The notes under the pieces are model-generated. The model made no database searches. It was not told the DNA's origin and worked only from the letters and a program-made list of their open reading frames with translations. DNA of 44,088 nt, taken from positions 1 through 44,088 of the forward strand of contig SXKJ01000357.1 in assembly GCA_005778115.1 (NCBI GenBank), read 5' to 3'. A program made the position numbers and the translations under genes. The stretch comes from Planctomyces sp. (lineage in GTDB: Bacteria; Planctomycetota; Planctomycetia; Planctomycetales; Planctomycetaceae). Shown piece after piece: positions 1 through 7,201 of this stretch; the first letter of the stretch is position 1, and each line of letters begins with the position of its first letter.

Positions 1-55
1 CAGCCCCCCGGTGCGTTGTTGAACTCACCGGGGGGCTGACGCCGCCCCGCTCGCC
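1..55. repeat. Palindromic element, family A (cut by window start)
   Basis: The right arm (GCTGACGCCGCCCCGCTCGCC, bases 35-55, read in two parts CTGACGCCGCC and CCGCTCGCC) and the inner CCCCCCGGTG/CACCGGGGGG stem are visible. The left end lies before the window. The same arm recurs at 14872, 26772, 32007 and 32881. It lies 35 bases beyond the 3' end of the aminotransferase gene. Confidence 0.85.
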
Positions 56-90
56 GATTGCACGATGACCGCAAGAAGAATTTTCCGCGC

Positions 91-1437
91 TCACGCTCCC
101 AAAACTTCGCCGACCGACTCCGTCATGATCTCGACGATACGATCGAGCAACTTGTGCGGCGTGATGATTGGCGGCGCGAGACAGAACACATCCCCGCGCA
201 GTCGCGAGTACAAGCCGCGCCGCTGCGCCGCTAAGTGAACCTTGTGGCCGATCTGCTCGGCCGCCGGATACTCGGCCTTCGTGGCTTTGTCCTGCACAAA
301 CTCGATGGCACACATCAATCCTTTGCCGCGAACTTCGCCAACGTGCGGATGCGACGCCAACGCGACTTGCAACCCAGACAAGAAGTAAGCGCCCTTCTCG
401 GTCGCCTGAGCCGGAAAATCTTCTTGCTCGATGATGTCCAACGTCCGCAGCGCGACTGCGCAGCCGACCGGATGACCGCTGTAGGTGAAGGCGTGCATCC
501 AGGTTTGGTCGGCAGTATCCAGCACGTTGGCGATTCGCTCGCTGACACCGATGCCTCCCAATGGGAAGTAGCCCGACGTGATCGCCTTGGCGAACTGAAT
601 CATGTCCGGTTGCACGCCGTAGTGCTGCAAGCCCCACATCTTTCCGGTGCGGCCAAAGCCGGTGATGACTTCGTCGGTGACCAGCAGCACGTCGTACTGG
701 TCGCAGATTTCACGGATGCGTGGGAAGTAATCCTCCGGCGGCACGATCACGCCGGCCGATCCTTGCACTGGTTCGGCAAAGAACATTGCGACCGTCTCCG
801 GCCCTTCGCGCAAGATGGCTTTCTCCAACTCATTGGCCGCGGCGATCCCCGGACTGACTCCCGCCGGGGCGACATAGCGATACGGATAAGGTGAGGGGAT
901 CTGCACGAAGCCCGGCAACTTCGATTCAAACATCGGCCAGTACGACGCAATCCCCGTGGCGTTCATCGCTCCGAGCGTCGTACCGTGATAGCCCCATTGA
1001 CGACTGATGATCTTCGTCTTCTCCAGCCGCCCCTGCATCCGCCAGAAATAGCGAGCGGTCTTGAAGCAGGTGTCGCTCGATTCGCCCCCACCCGACGTGA
1101 AGAAGAATCGCCGGATCGACGGATAACTCAGCCCCGCTAATCGCTCGGCCAAACGAATCACCGTCGGATGAGAACTCCCCGCATAGGTCGAGCAATACGC
1201 CAACGTCTGCATCTGAGCGGCGGCCGCCTCGACCAATTCCTTGCGCCCATGCCCGGCGACAACGTTCCACAATCCAGAGAGTCCGTCGATGAATTCTCGC
1301 CCATCTGCATCCACCAGGATGGCCCCATCCCCTTTGATCCAAACATGACCACAGTTCTCATGCAGCCTGCGATTGTGCAACGCATGAATCAGGTAGGTGA
1401 GATCGGTCTGCAAGTAATCGGCTTTGGAGGTATTCAT
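91..1437 (-). CDS. Class-III PLP-dependent aminotransferase
   Basis: This 448-residue protein is a fold-type I, class-III (omega) aminotransferase moving an amino group between an amine or omega-amino acid and a keto acid. The length matches the family. Visible features are the N-terminal substrate loop ending GLSGLWNVVAGHG, the PLP phosphate region TSGGGESSDTCFKTAR (about residue 115), QWGYHGTTLGAM (about 150), the cofactor Asp in LLVTDEVITGFGRTG (about 255) and the Schiff-base Lys in FAKAITSGYFPLGG (about 285). No signal peptide, so cytoplasmic. It stands alone on the minus strand; family-A and family-D palindromes flank it. The ATG at 1437 has only a weak upstream purine stretch. Substrate (beta-alanine, taurine, putrescine, pyruvate or other) cannot be told from sequence. 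The catabolic genes from 3.7 to 13 kb are plausible metabolic partners. Confidence 0.93.
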   Translation of the reverse strand: MNTSKADYLQTDLTYLIHALHNRRLHENCGHVWIKGDGAILVDADGREFIDGLSGLWNVVAGHGRKELVEAAAAQMQTLAYCSTYAGSSHPTVIRLAERLAGLSYPSIRRFFFTSGGGESSDTCFKTARYFWRMQGRLEKTKIISRQWGYHGTTLGAMNATGIASYWPMFESKLPGFVQIPSPYPYRYVAPAGVSPGIAAANELEKAILREGPETVAMFFAEPVQGSAGVIVPPEDYFPRIREICDQYDVLLVTDEVITGFGRTGKMWGLQHYGVQPDMIQFAKAITSGYFPLGGIGVSERIANVLDTADQTWMHAFTYSGHPVGCAVALRTLDIIEQEDFPAQATEKGAYFLSGLQVALASHPHVGEVRGKGLMCAIEFVQDKATKAEYPAAEQIGHKVHLAAQRRGLYSRLRGDVFCLAPPIITPHKLLDRIVEIMTESVGEVLGA

Positions 1438-1513
1438 GGCAGGCAGCCTATGCCAACGGACGGGACGCTTTCAATCGGCGAGGCCAGCAACAACAGCCGG
1501 CAAGTTTTTCAAC

Positions 1514-1591
1514 GTAGGGTGGGTCGAGTCATCGAGACCCACCAGGAACGATGTCAAATCTGGTGGGTCTCGATGACTCGACCCACCCTAC
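1514..1591. repeat. GTAG-headed inverted hairpin pair (family D)
   Basis: Two perfect 31-bp inverted arms (1514-1544 and 1561-1591) are separated by 16 bases. The element starts GTAGGGTGGGTCGAG and ends with the complement, CTAC. Each arm folds on itself (GGTGGGTC with GACCCACC). It lies 35 bases downstream of the sialidase-like gene and upstream of the aminotransferase start, so it may end transcription of the former. Confidence 0.9.
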
Positions 1592-1625
1592 ATCTTGCCA
1601 ACGCAATGAAATGGACCGGCGGGCG

Positions 1626-2687
1626 TCACCACTCAATCCGAAACTTCGTCCAACGGATGCCGGGGACTCCTTGCTCGACGCACCAGTGAGTCTCCAAAAA
1701 CGTCCCGTCTTGCAGTCGGATCGCAGTCGGGAACCCAAATTGAAAACTGGCGAGTTCATCGACGCCCGTGTTACCGGATGCCGGCCCGTCGCGCAGCGCG
1801 CGAGCGTCGTACAGCAGTTGCTCCGAGTGGACCGCCCACGCGGTGTCGGTAAACGTCGCGAGCACCGCGACGATCCCTTGTTGTCCGTACCGCCGGTTGT
1901 AGAGCACCAGCAGTCGATCACCGCCCAGCGGCAGCGGAGTCATCGTCTGCCCACGAATGCCCGTCGATTGAAACGGCCCCCACGTCCAACCGCCGTCGCG
2001 CGAGATCGCGAAGCTGTCTGGCTGATCGTGATAGTCACCCAGCGTGATCGTCCAGGCGACCGCCATCAGTTGATTCGGAGCGAACTCAACCAGCTTCTGC
2101 TCCCAGAACCCAAACTTGCCGGCCGGGTCTTTGAAGACCGTGCGATGCGCCGGCCAAGTCCGACCGCCATCGTCCGAGACCGCCACGATGACCTCTTCGC
2201 CCAGTCGTTCTTTGCTCACAAGCAGTCCGGTCGGAGCGAGCAATCGCCCCGACGCCAGCGGTCGAATCGAATGCGACACTTCGAGCGTGACATCCGGCAT
2301 TGGGATCACCTGCGGCTGTGACCACGAGCGACCTTCATCGGTTGAAACACAGAACAGCGCCTCGCCTCGCCGCTCGCCGAACTTGTCGTCAAGCGGTCCC
2401 CAATACCGAGTTCCGTAGGCATAAATCGTCCGGCCATCCGGCGAGAGACTCAGCTTCAAGAAATTCGCCGACGGCGGATCAACCGTCTTCGGCAGCAACG
2501 TACCTTCGAGCTTCCACGTCAGCCCGCCATCCGTCGAGCGAACCCAATCGGTCCCTCCATGCACAAACTGCCCCCCTTCCACTCCGAACGAACAGAGGAT
2601 GTCCCCGTTCGGCAATTGAACGGCTTGCGGAAACGCCGACTCCCGCTCATCGAGCCGGCCAGTGTTCAGGATTTGAATGGATGGCAT
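1626..2687 (-). CDS. Sialidase/BNR-repeat (Asp-box) protein
   Basis: A 353-residue six-bladed beta-propeller protein of the sialidase/neuraminidase superfamily. Four Asp-box motifs of the form S-x-D-x-G-x-x-W are visible: STDGGLTW, STDEGRSW, SDDGGRTW and SRDGGWTW. The start is placed at the ATG at 2687, which has GGAG four bases upstream, rather than the in-frame start at 2702. No signal peptide is seen, which is unusual for a sialidase acting on outside glycans. Many planctomycete Asp-box proteins are not proven sialidases, so glycoside hydrolase activity is an inference. It could instead be a plain propeller binding protein. It lies next to keto-acid lyases and oxidoreductases further on, which would fit use of released sugar acids. 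Confidence 0.82.
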   Translation of the reverse strand: MPSIQILNTGRLDERESAFPQAVQLPNGDILCSFGVEGGQFVHGGTDWVRSTDGGLTWKLEGTLLPKTVDPPSANFLKLSLSPDGRTIYAYGTRYWGPLDDKFGERRGEALFCVSTDEGRSWSQPQVIPMPDVTLEVSHSIRPLASGRLLAPTGLLVSKERLGEEVIVAVSDDGGRTWPAHRTVFKDPAGKFGFWEQKLVEFAPNQLMAVAWTITLGDYHDQPDSFAISRDGGWTWGPFQSTGIRGQTMTPLPLGGDRLLVLYNRRYGQQGIVAVLATFTDTAWAVHSEQLLYDARALRDGPASGNTGVDELASFQFGFPTAIRLQDGTFLETHWCVEQGVPGIRWTKFRIEW

Positions 2688-2708
2688 GGTGCTCCAAAAC
2701 ATACGGGG

Positions 2709-2951
2709 TTAGTTGACTGCGGCTAATTCTTGGGCATCAGTTTGTTGAGACTGCGAATGCTGATCGAGCAAGGTCTTCGCGGCCTCCAACGCTTCCTCGT
2801 CTTCCAAGTCCCAGACGCCGCCTGCGTCCAAGCGACCCGCAGTCATCGCCAAATTTGCAAAGGTTTGTCCCAACCTCCAATCCGGGCGGATGCGACTGAC
2901 TTCTTCGAGCGCCGCGAGCAAGTCAATTCGTGTTTGTTCAGAAGTTTTCAT
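2709..2951 (-). CDS. Small acidic helical protein paired with ParB-like gene
   Basis: An 80-residue soluble protein of unknown function. It has an N-terminal helix with a repeated Leu pattern (LLAALEEVSRIRPDWRLGQ), a middle WDLEDEEALEAAKTLLDQH helix and a polar Gln-rich tail. Its ATG overlaps the stop of the ParB-like gene in an ATGA tetranucleotide (2948-2951), so the two are translationally coupled and likely act together. No family is recognised with certainty; similar small proteins next to ParB-like genes occur in planctomycetes and cyanobacteria (from memory). A toxin-antitoxin role is possible but not shown. Confidence 0.75.
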   Translation of the reverse strand: MKTSEQTRIDLLAALEEVSRIRPDWRLGQTFANLAMTAGRLDAGGVWDLEDEEALEAAKTLLDQHSQSQQTDAQELAAVN

Positions 2952-3247
2952 AGTTTGTCTCCGACCGTAGGTAAGCTGCCGACGGGGCCGTTCAAATCGC
3001 CGGTCACTTCGACCAAGATTATTTCTCCAGGCAGATATTTCGCGACGCGAGTGGCCCGCGTCACACCATCGTAAATCACCAGTTCCCCATCACTTCCCCG
3101 TTTTACTTCCAGTGGCGGCATCCCAACAATTGATTTGCCGTATCGGGACAACTGCCTTTGCAATTTCAGTGGATCAGCGCCGTCACGGCGAGAACCAGGC
3201 AAATGCAATGATGCAGGATCTACGGACAGATACTCGCGTGGTTTCAT
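2948..3247 (-). CDS. ParB/Srx-like small protein
   Basis: A 99-residue protein resembling a stand-alone ParB N-terminal (ParB/sulfiredoxin fold) domain. The C-terminal half carries the diagnostic pattern LVIYDGVTRATRVAKYLPGE, like the R-x-x-A-hydrophobic core of ParB-like nucleotide-binding domains, preceded by a PPLEVKR strand. There is no helix-turn-helix and no parA neighbour, so it is not a chromosome partition protein. It is first in an ATGA-coupled pair with the 80-residue gene. Function unknown; candidates are a nucleotide-binding or nuclease module of a small stress or toxin-antitoxin-like locus. Confidence 0.7.
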   Translation of the reverse strand: MKPREYLSVDPASLHLPGSRRDGADPLKLQRQLSRYGKSIVGMPPLEVKRGSDGELVIYDGVTRATRVAKYLPGEIILVEVTGDLNGPVGSLPTVGDKL

Positions 3248-3293
3248 TCCTAGACCTTACCGTCACTGACATTGCCGATCGAGCGCATGATCA

Positions 3294-3560
3294 TCAATCG
3301 CGCACCTTCGTCAATCCTCCGAGTCGATAGGCCGCCCGATGACCGATGCGCAACCCATACAAGATCGCATCCGGATGTTTCGCGAGCATTTGCTTGGCGG
3401 CGGCCAAATCGCCGCGATCCAGTTCGTACTCGCCGGTTTCAATATCCATGACCAAGAAAAACCCCTCGAATTGGCTTTCCACTTTGGAGCGGATCGCTCG
3501 CTCGTAGATTTCTTCTCCACGAGTTGCAATCTCATCGCGCGTCAACATGACGTCCAACAT
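3294..3560 (-). CDS. Conserved small protein, unknown function
   Basis: An 88-residue soluble protein. The sequence MLTRDEIATRGEEIYERAI, then FFLVMDIETGEYELDRGDL, then a helix AAAKQMLAKHPDAI and a strand LYGLRIGHRAAYRLGG make a compact alpha/beta fold. I recall close relatives in cyanobacteria and planctomycetes, often beside a small retropepsin-like protein; no such partner is present here. The start at 3560 is favoured by GGAG eight bases upstream. It lies 46 bases upstream of the ParB-like gene and could be co-transcribed with it. Confidence 0.72.
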   Translation of the reverse strand: MLDVMLTRDEIATRGEEIYERAIRSKVESQFEGFFLVMDIETGEYELDRGDLAAAKQMLAKHPDAILYGLRIGHRAAYRLGGLTKVRD

Positions 3561-3650
3561 TTTGATCTCTCCGTGTTTCTGGCCACTCGATCAATGACGG
3601 TAGCAATTGTAACCCACCCATCAATCTGGCTGAAACAACGAAAACTGCAC

Positions 3651-3677
3651 GCGGCCCACATCAGCGAACGGGGCCGC
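3651..3677 (-). terminator. Possible terminator hairpin after MFS gene
   Basis: GCGGCCC (3651-3657) and GGGCCGC (3671-3677) form a GC-rich stem with a 13-base loop, 26 bases past the MFS stop codon. Reading on the minus strand a short T-run follows after six bases. The tail is weak, so this is tentative. Confidence 0.35.
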
Positions 3678-3702
3678 TCTCTCACGGTCGCGGTACGGCT
3701 TG

Positions 3703-5160
3703 TTATGCTGGTTTCGGTTTCTTCGGCAACAGCGTCACTGCTACGACAATTCCGCTCAATATAAACAGCCCGCACACCAGAAAGCTGAGCCGATAGCCCA
3801 GCGCGATGGGAGTCATTCCCATCGCCGTCAGCTTGTGCTGGCTGACGAAATCGACGATCGCGCCGTACAAGTAGCCGGCGGGAGCGGCGGGGACCATCAG
3901 CATCGTGGCGAACGCCATGTTCCTCCGCAGGTCGTTCGTGCGCGATGCCGAGCAGATGTAGTTCGGCGAATAGACGCCGATCAGTTCTCCCGCGCCGAAG
4001 ATGCCGAAGGCGACCAAGTACCACGGCCCCGTGACCAGCATCGCCCACACCTGCGCAAGCAGAAAGATCGTCGATGTCGCCAGGATTCCCGTGCGAGGAT
4101 TCGTCCGGGTCAGCACCCAGCCCAGCAAGGCTCCCGCAACGACTTTGAAACTGAACCGCAGCATGTTTTGCAGCCCGGCGTATTTCTCCGGAACGTCCCC
4201 CAGCACTTCGGGCGAATACAGATTCATGTTCGACGGAATCATGTTCCCCGCGTACACGAGGATCGTGACCACCGTTGCCAGGAAGAGAACTCGCTGCTGC
4301 AACAACGAGCGGAAGTGATAGATCAAGGCGACGGCCGCACCGCTCGCCGCGATGTAGCCGGCCCATCGAAATTGTTCGTTCGATTGGACCGAGGCCGCGT
4401 GCAGCAGCGCGACCGAGACGAACATCAGCGGCACGCCGATCAACAGATCGGCCACGGCTGAGATCGGCTCACGAACCGGTTCACGTTCCACGGGCGGAAC
4501 CACTAGGAAGCGTGACACAAATGCCGCCACGGCCATCACCGGAGCACCCGCTCCGAAGAGCGTGACGAAGTTCCACGGATAAGCCACGCCGGAGAATTTC
4601 AGCCCAAACAGATCGCCCCCCAACAGCGCCGTCTGAGCGAACGATCCGAGCACCGCCAAGATCGGCCCGGCTCCGAAGGCGAGGCTCAGCGCGAGTCCTC
4701 TCCGAGATTCATCCGAACCGCGACCGATCGCCTCCCACAACAGCGCGATCGCCGCTGGCATCACCGCTCCCGAAACGCCCCCTTGCAGAATGACCATCGC
4801 CAGCTTCACCCAGTTCGGGAGCGGCAACAGCAGCGTCACGGCCAGTGTCGCCAACATGCAGGCCGACGTCGCATAGCACAGCATCAGATTTCGCTTGAGC
4901 GACGCCACTCGCGGCGACAGCCACGCGATGATGGCCGGTATCGCCGTCATCGCGAAAAACAACGTCCCCGGCAGGTTCGATGTGCGAGCGTCTGCTCCCA
5001 AACGATCGCACAACGATGCCTGCGTGATCCCAACATACAGCACCGGGGCCGCGAGGTATTGCATCCCGGTGCATGTCGCAAAGAGCACGAGGTTCCGCCG
5101 CTGCTCCGGCCACGACAACGGGCACGCATCGTTCGGCGAGTTGCTGGAAGTTTCCGACAT
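3703..5160 (-). CDS. MFS-type transporter, copy 1
   Basis: A 485-residue inner-membrane protein with about twelve hydrophobic segments, of major-facilitator type. It is a paralogue of the protein at 7202-8497: both start with a polar tail, then CPLS, then a first helix leading to YLAAPV-YVG-T-A, and share SNLP/ANLP with TAIPAIIAW/TAVPIIVAW and GPWYLVAFGIFGAGELIGVYSPNYI/GPWYLISFGLLGAGELFGAYFPNYI. The start at 5160 has AAGGA about eight bases upstream; the longer frame to 5331 would add a region containing a palindrome and is rejected. It is the last gene of a minus-strand run MFS2-amidohydrolase-oxidoreductase-MFS1. Substrate unknown; neighbours suggest a sugar acid or related organic acid. 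Confidence 0.88.
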   Translation of the reverse strand: MSETSSNSPNDACPLSWPEQRRNLVLFATCTGMQYLAAPVLYVGITQASLCDRLGADARTSNLPGTLFFAMTAIPAIIAWLSPRVASLKRNLMLCYATSACMLATLAVTLLLPLPNWVKLAMVILQGGVSGAVMPAAIALLWEAIGRGSDESRRGLALSLAFGAGPILAVLGSFAQTALLGGDLFGLKFSGVAYPWNFVTLFGAGAPVMAVAAFVSRFLVVPPVEREPVREPISAVADLLIGVPLMFVSVALLHAASVQSNEQFRWAGYIAASGAAVALIYHFRSLLQQRVLFLATVVTILVYAGNMIPSNMNLYSPEVLGDVPEKYAGLQNMLRFSFKVVAGALLGWVLTRTNPRTGILATSTIFLLAQVWAMLVTGPWYLVAFGIFGAGELIGVYSPNYICSASRTNDLRRNMAFATMLMVPAAPAGYLYGAIVDFVSQHKLTAMGMTPIALGYRLSFLVCGLFILSGIVVAVTLLPKKPKPA

Positions 5161-5186
5161 GGGGCCTTTCCTTCGGAGACCGCTGA

Positions 5187-5250
5187 CGTTTTTCTGTTCC
5201 CATTTTTCTGTCAGCGCATCTGACAGAAAAATAGGGACAGAAAAAAAACG
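5187..5250. repeat. A/T-rich palindrome (family L)
   Basis: Arms around TTTTTCTGTCAG (5203-5214) and CTGACAGAAAAA (5220-5231) are perfect. Outer parts containing TTTTTCTGT and ACAGAAAAA pair with small gaps. The element separates the oxidoreductase gene (ending 5265) from the MFS start at 5160. It is the only A/T-rich palindrome of the set and ends in a run of A on the plus strand. Confidence 0.8.
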
Positions 5251-5264
5251 GATGCCATGGCGAA

Positions 5265-6311
5265 TCAGGCGACTCTCAATGGCAGCGCGACTGCCTCGCC
5301 TTTGCGGGCCGAGATCAAACAGGCTTCGCAAATCTCGACGGCAGCTCGGCCTTCGGCTCCGCCGACTTTTGGGGAACGATGCTCGCGGATGCTATCCACG
5401 AACTCTTGAATCACGCCGATGTGCGGGAACAGTCGAATTGGCGACTTCGGTTCTTTGAGATAGTCGAACCGCTCCGGCGAATAGATCCGTTCCCACTTGT
5501 CTCCTTTGCCGAGGTCGAGGAACTCAAAGTTCTCCAAGTCGAACATCGCGTCGCGGCCGAAGACTTGGAAACGGACCTCGCTGCTGGGGAGGCTGGGAGA
5601 AGGCAACTCGGTGGTGATCCACATCTGGGCCATGATGCCTCCTTCGAATTCGATCTGAGCCATCACCGACTGCGCGGGAGCGGCGACGTCGCTGAAGGTC
5701 GTCGCCTGAGCGAATACCTTGACCGCGTTGCGACCGGTCAGCCAACGCAGGAAGTCGGTGTTGTGCGAAGCCATGCCCATGAACAATCCGCCGCTGCGCG
5801 GATCGGCCATCCACGGCCGCTCGTCGAAGAGTTGCTTCGTCAGTGGCAACGGGAATGCCGAGACAGTCCGCATCATCCGAATCGGCCCAATCGTGCCGTC
5901 GTCGATCAATTGCTTGGCTCGGTTCGTGATCTTGCGGAAGCGTTCGGTTTTCACGACGGCGAGGTTCACTCCAGCCGCCGAGCAGTCAGCAATCATCTGA
6001 TCGCACTCGGCGACTGTGGGAGCCATCGGCTTTTCGGCGAGCACATGCTTTCCGGCCGCGGCTGCCAGCCGAGTCAATCGGGCTCGGTCTTGATCGGGAG
6101 TCGCCAAGACCACGGCCGCGACATCCGTGCGAGCCAGCAGCGATTCGACGGATGGCTCGCAGGTAACGCTGTAGTCGGCGGCCAGCTTTTCGGCGCGCTT
6201 GCCTCCCGTGATCGCGACCAAGTGACAGCCTTGGGCGTGATGGCTGGCGACCTCGCTATAGGTCAGCCCCATGAAGCCGCTGCCGATCATGCCGATGCCA
6301 ATGGATTCCAT
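5265..6311 (-). CDS. Gfo/Idh/MocA family oxidoreductase, copy 1
   Basis: A 348-residue NAD(P)-dependent dehydrogenase of the glucose-fructose oxidoreductase/inositol dehydrogenase family. The Rossmann motif IGMIGSGFMG is at residues 6-15, the family motif AEKPMAPT (EKP, catalytic Lys) at about 93, and the C-terminal beta-sheet domain follows, with GGLFMGMASHNTDFLRWLTG holding the expected His/Asp region. The start at 6311 is chosen because GGAG lies seven bases upstream and because the longer frame reads through a palindromic element. No leader peptide, so cytoplasmic. It likely oxidises or reduces a sugar, inositol or sugar acid imported by the adjoining MFS proteins. Exact substrate unknown. 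Confidence 0.92.
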   Translation of the reverse strand: MESIGIGMIGSGFMGLTYSEVASHHAQGCHLVAITGGKRAEKLAADYSVTCEPSVESLLARTDVAAVVLATPDQDRARLTRLAAAAGKHVLAEKPMAPTVAECDQMIADCSAAGVNLAVVKTERFRKITNRAKQLIDDGTIGPIRMMRTVSAFPLPLTKQLFDERPWMADPRSGGLFMGMASHNTDFLRWLTGRNAVKVFAQATTFSDVAAPAQSVMAQIEFEGGIMAQMWITTELPSPSLPSSEVRFQVFGRDAMFDLENFEFLDLGKGDKWERIYSPERFDYLKEPKSPIRLFPHIGVIQEFVDSIREHRSPKVGGAEGRAAVEICEACLISARKGEAVALPLRVA

Positions 6312-6341
6312 GTGTGTCTCCAATTTCAGGGATGCCGCAAA

Positions 6342-6406
6342 GTAGGTTGGGACTCCGTCCCGACCCTGCACCAACCAATTCAGGTCGGGACGGAGTCCCA
6401 ACCTAC
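6342..6406. repeat. GTAG-headed inverted hairpin pair (family C)
   Basis: Perfect 24-bp arms: 6342-6365 (starts GTAGGTTGGGAC) and 6383-6406. Each arm has its own hairpin, GGGAC-tcc-GTCCC. The GTAG head on the minus strand (6406-6403) supplies the TAG stop codon of the amidohydrolase gene. Confidence 0.92.
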
Positions 6407-7194
6407 AACTCAAACAGCCGCTCCGCATTCTCGCACAGGATCATTCGTTTCTCGCGATCAGTCAGGTCCGCGTGATCAATGCGGATGCGTTGCATCGACG
6501 TGTGATACAGCGGCGAATCGGTGCCGAACAGGACTCGCTCGGCCCCGACTTCACGGACGGCCCATTCGATCAAGTTTGGCGTGATCGACCGAGCGCTCGA
6601 CGTATCGGCGAAGACATTGCCGTGACGGCTTTGCTGGATGGCTCGGACCTGATGCGTGCAGTCGCCGTCCCAGCCGCAGCCGATGTGCGCCAGGATCAAC
6701 TTCGCTTCCGGGAATTGATTGGCAAAGACGACCACTTCGGCGGCGAGACTGTTCTTCTCGCTGCTGTGCGACAGCACGACGGCTTGATGTCGAGCGGCGA
6801 ACTCGAAGATCGCGGCACCGTGTTCTTGAATTGGGTAGACGTGCTCTTCGGGATGGATCTTGATCCCGACGCAGGTCGGCAGTTGCAGCATCTCTTCGGC
6901 TTGTTGGTAGGTTTCTGCTCGACGCGGGTCGATGACGACGTACTGCAACAGCCCCGGAGTGGCAGCGACGATGCTCGCAGCGTTGCGATTGCCGATGACG
7001 GCATCCGCTTTACCCCGCGGCAGCAAGCTCTCCAGCGGAGAGACAATCGTCAGCCGCACGTTGGCTCGGCGGGCTCGTTCGGCGACGACGGTGGCGTCGC
7101 CCGTCATCAATTCATTGATGAGATCCGGACGGCCGCAGTCGTAGCGCCCGAAGTGAGCGTGGACGTCGATCGCGCTGACAGGTTCGGTTCCCAT
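6403..7194 (-). CDS. Amidohydrolase family protein (TIM-barrel)
   Basis: A 263-residue cytoplasmic amidohydrolase of the amidohydrolase_2 type. The metal motif H-x-H is in AIDVHAHFGRYD near the start; later ligands fit VVLSHSSEKN, ILAHIGCGWDGDCTHQ and VLFGTDSPLYH (catalytic Asp). Such enzymes hydrolyse lactones or decarboxylate aromatic or dicarboxylic acids. The gene begins 7 bases after the MFS2 stop if the ATG at 7194 is used; an in-frame ATG at 7212 would overlap that gene by 11 bases. The first is preferred since the conserved domain begins right after it. Its TAG stop lies inside the GTAG head of the family-C element. In this operon a lactonase role after the oxidoreductase is an attractive inference. 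Confidence 0.88.
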   Translation of the reverse strand: MGTEPVSAIDVHAHFGRYDCGRPDLINELMTGDATVVAERARRANVRLTIVSPLESLLPRGKADAVIGNRNAASIVAATPGLLQYVVIDPRRAETYQQAEEMLQLPTCVGIKIHPEEHVYPIQEHGAAIFEFAARHQAVVLSHSSEKNSLAAEVVVFANQFPEAKLILAHIGCGWDGDCTHQVRAIQQSRHGNVFADTSSARSITPNLIEWAVREVGAERVLFGTDSPLYHTSMQRIRIDHADLTDREKRMILCENAERLFEL

Positions 7195-7201
7195 AACAAT
7201 C

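Noticed and set aside
5161-5331. N-terminal extension of the first MFS transporter
   Set aside because: The extra 57 residues are read from an A/T-rich palindrome and are not found in the paralogue; the ATG at 5160 has a good ribosome site.
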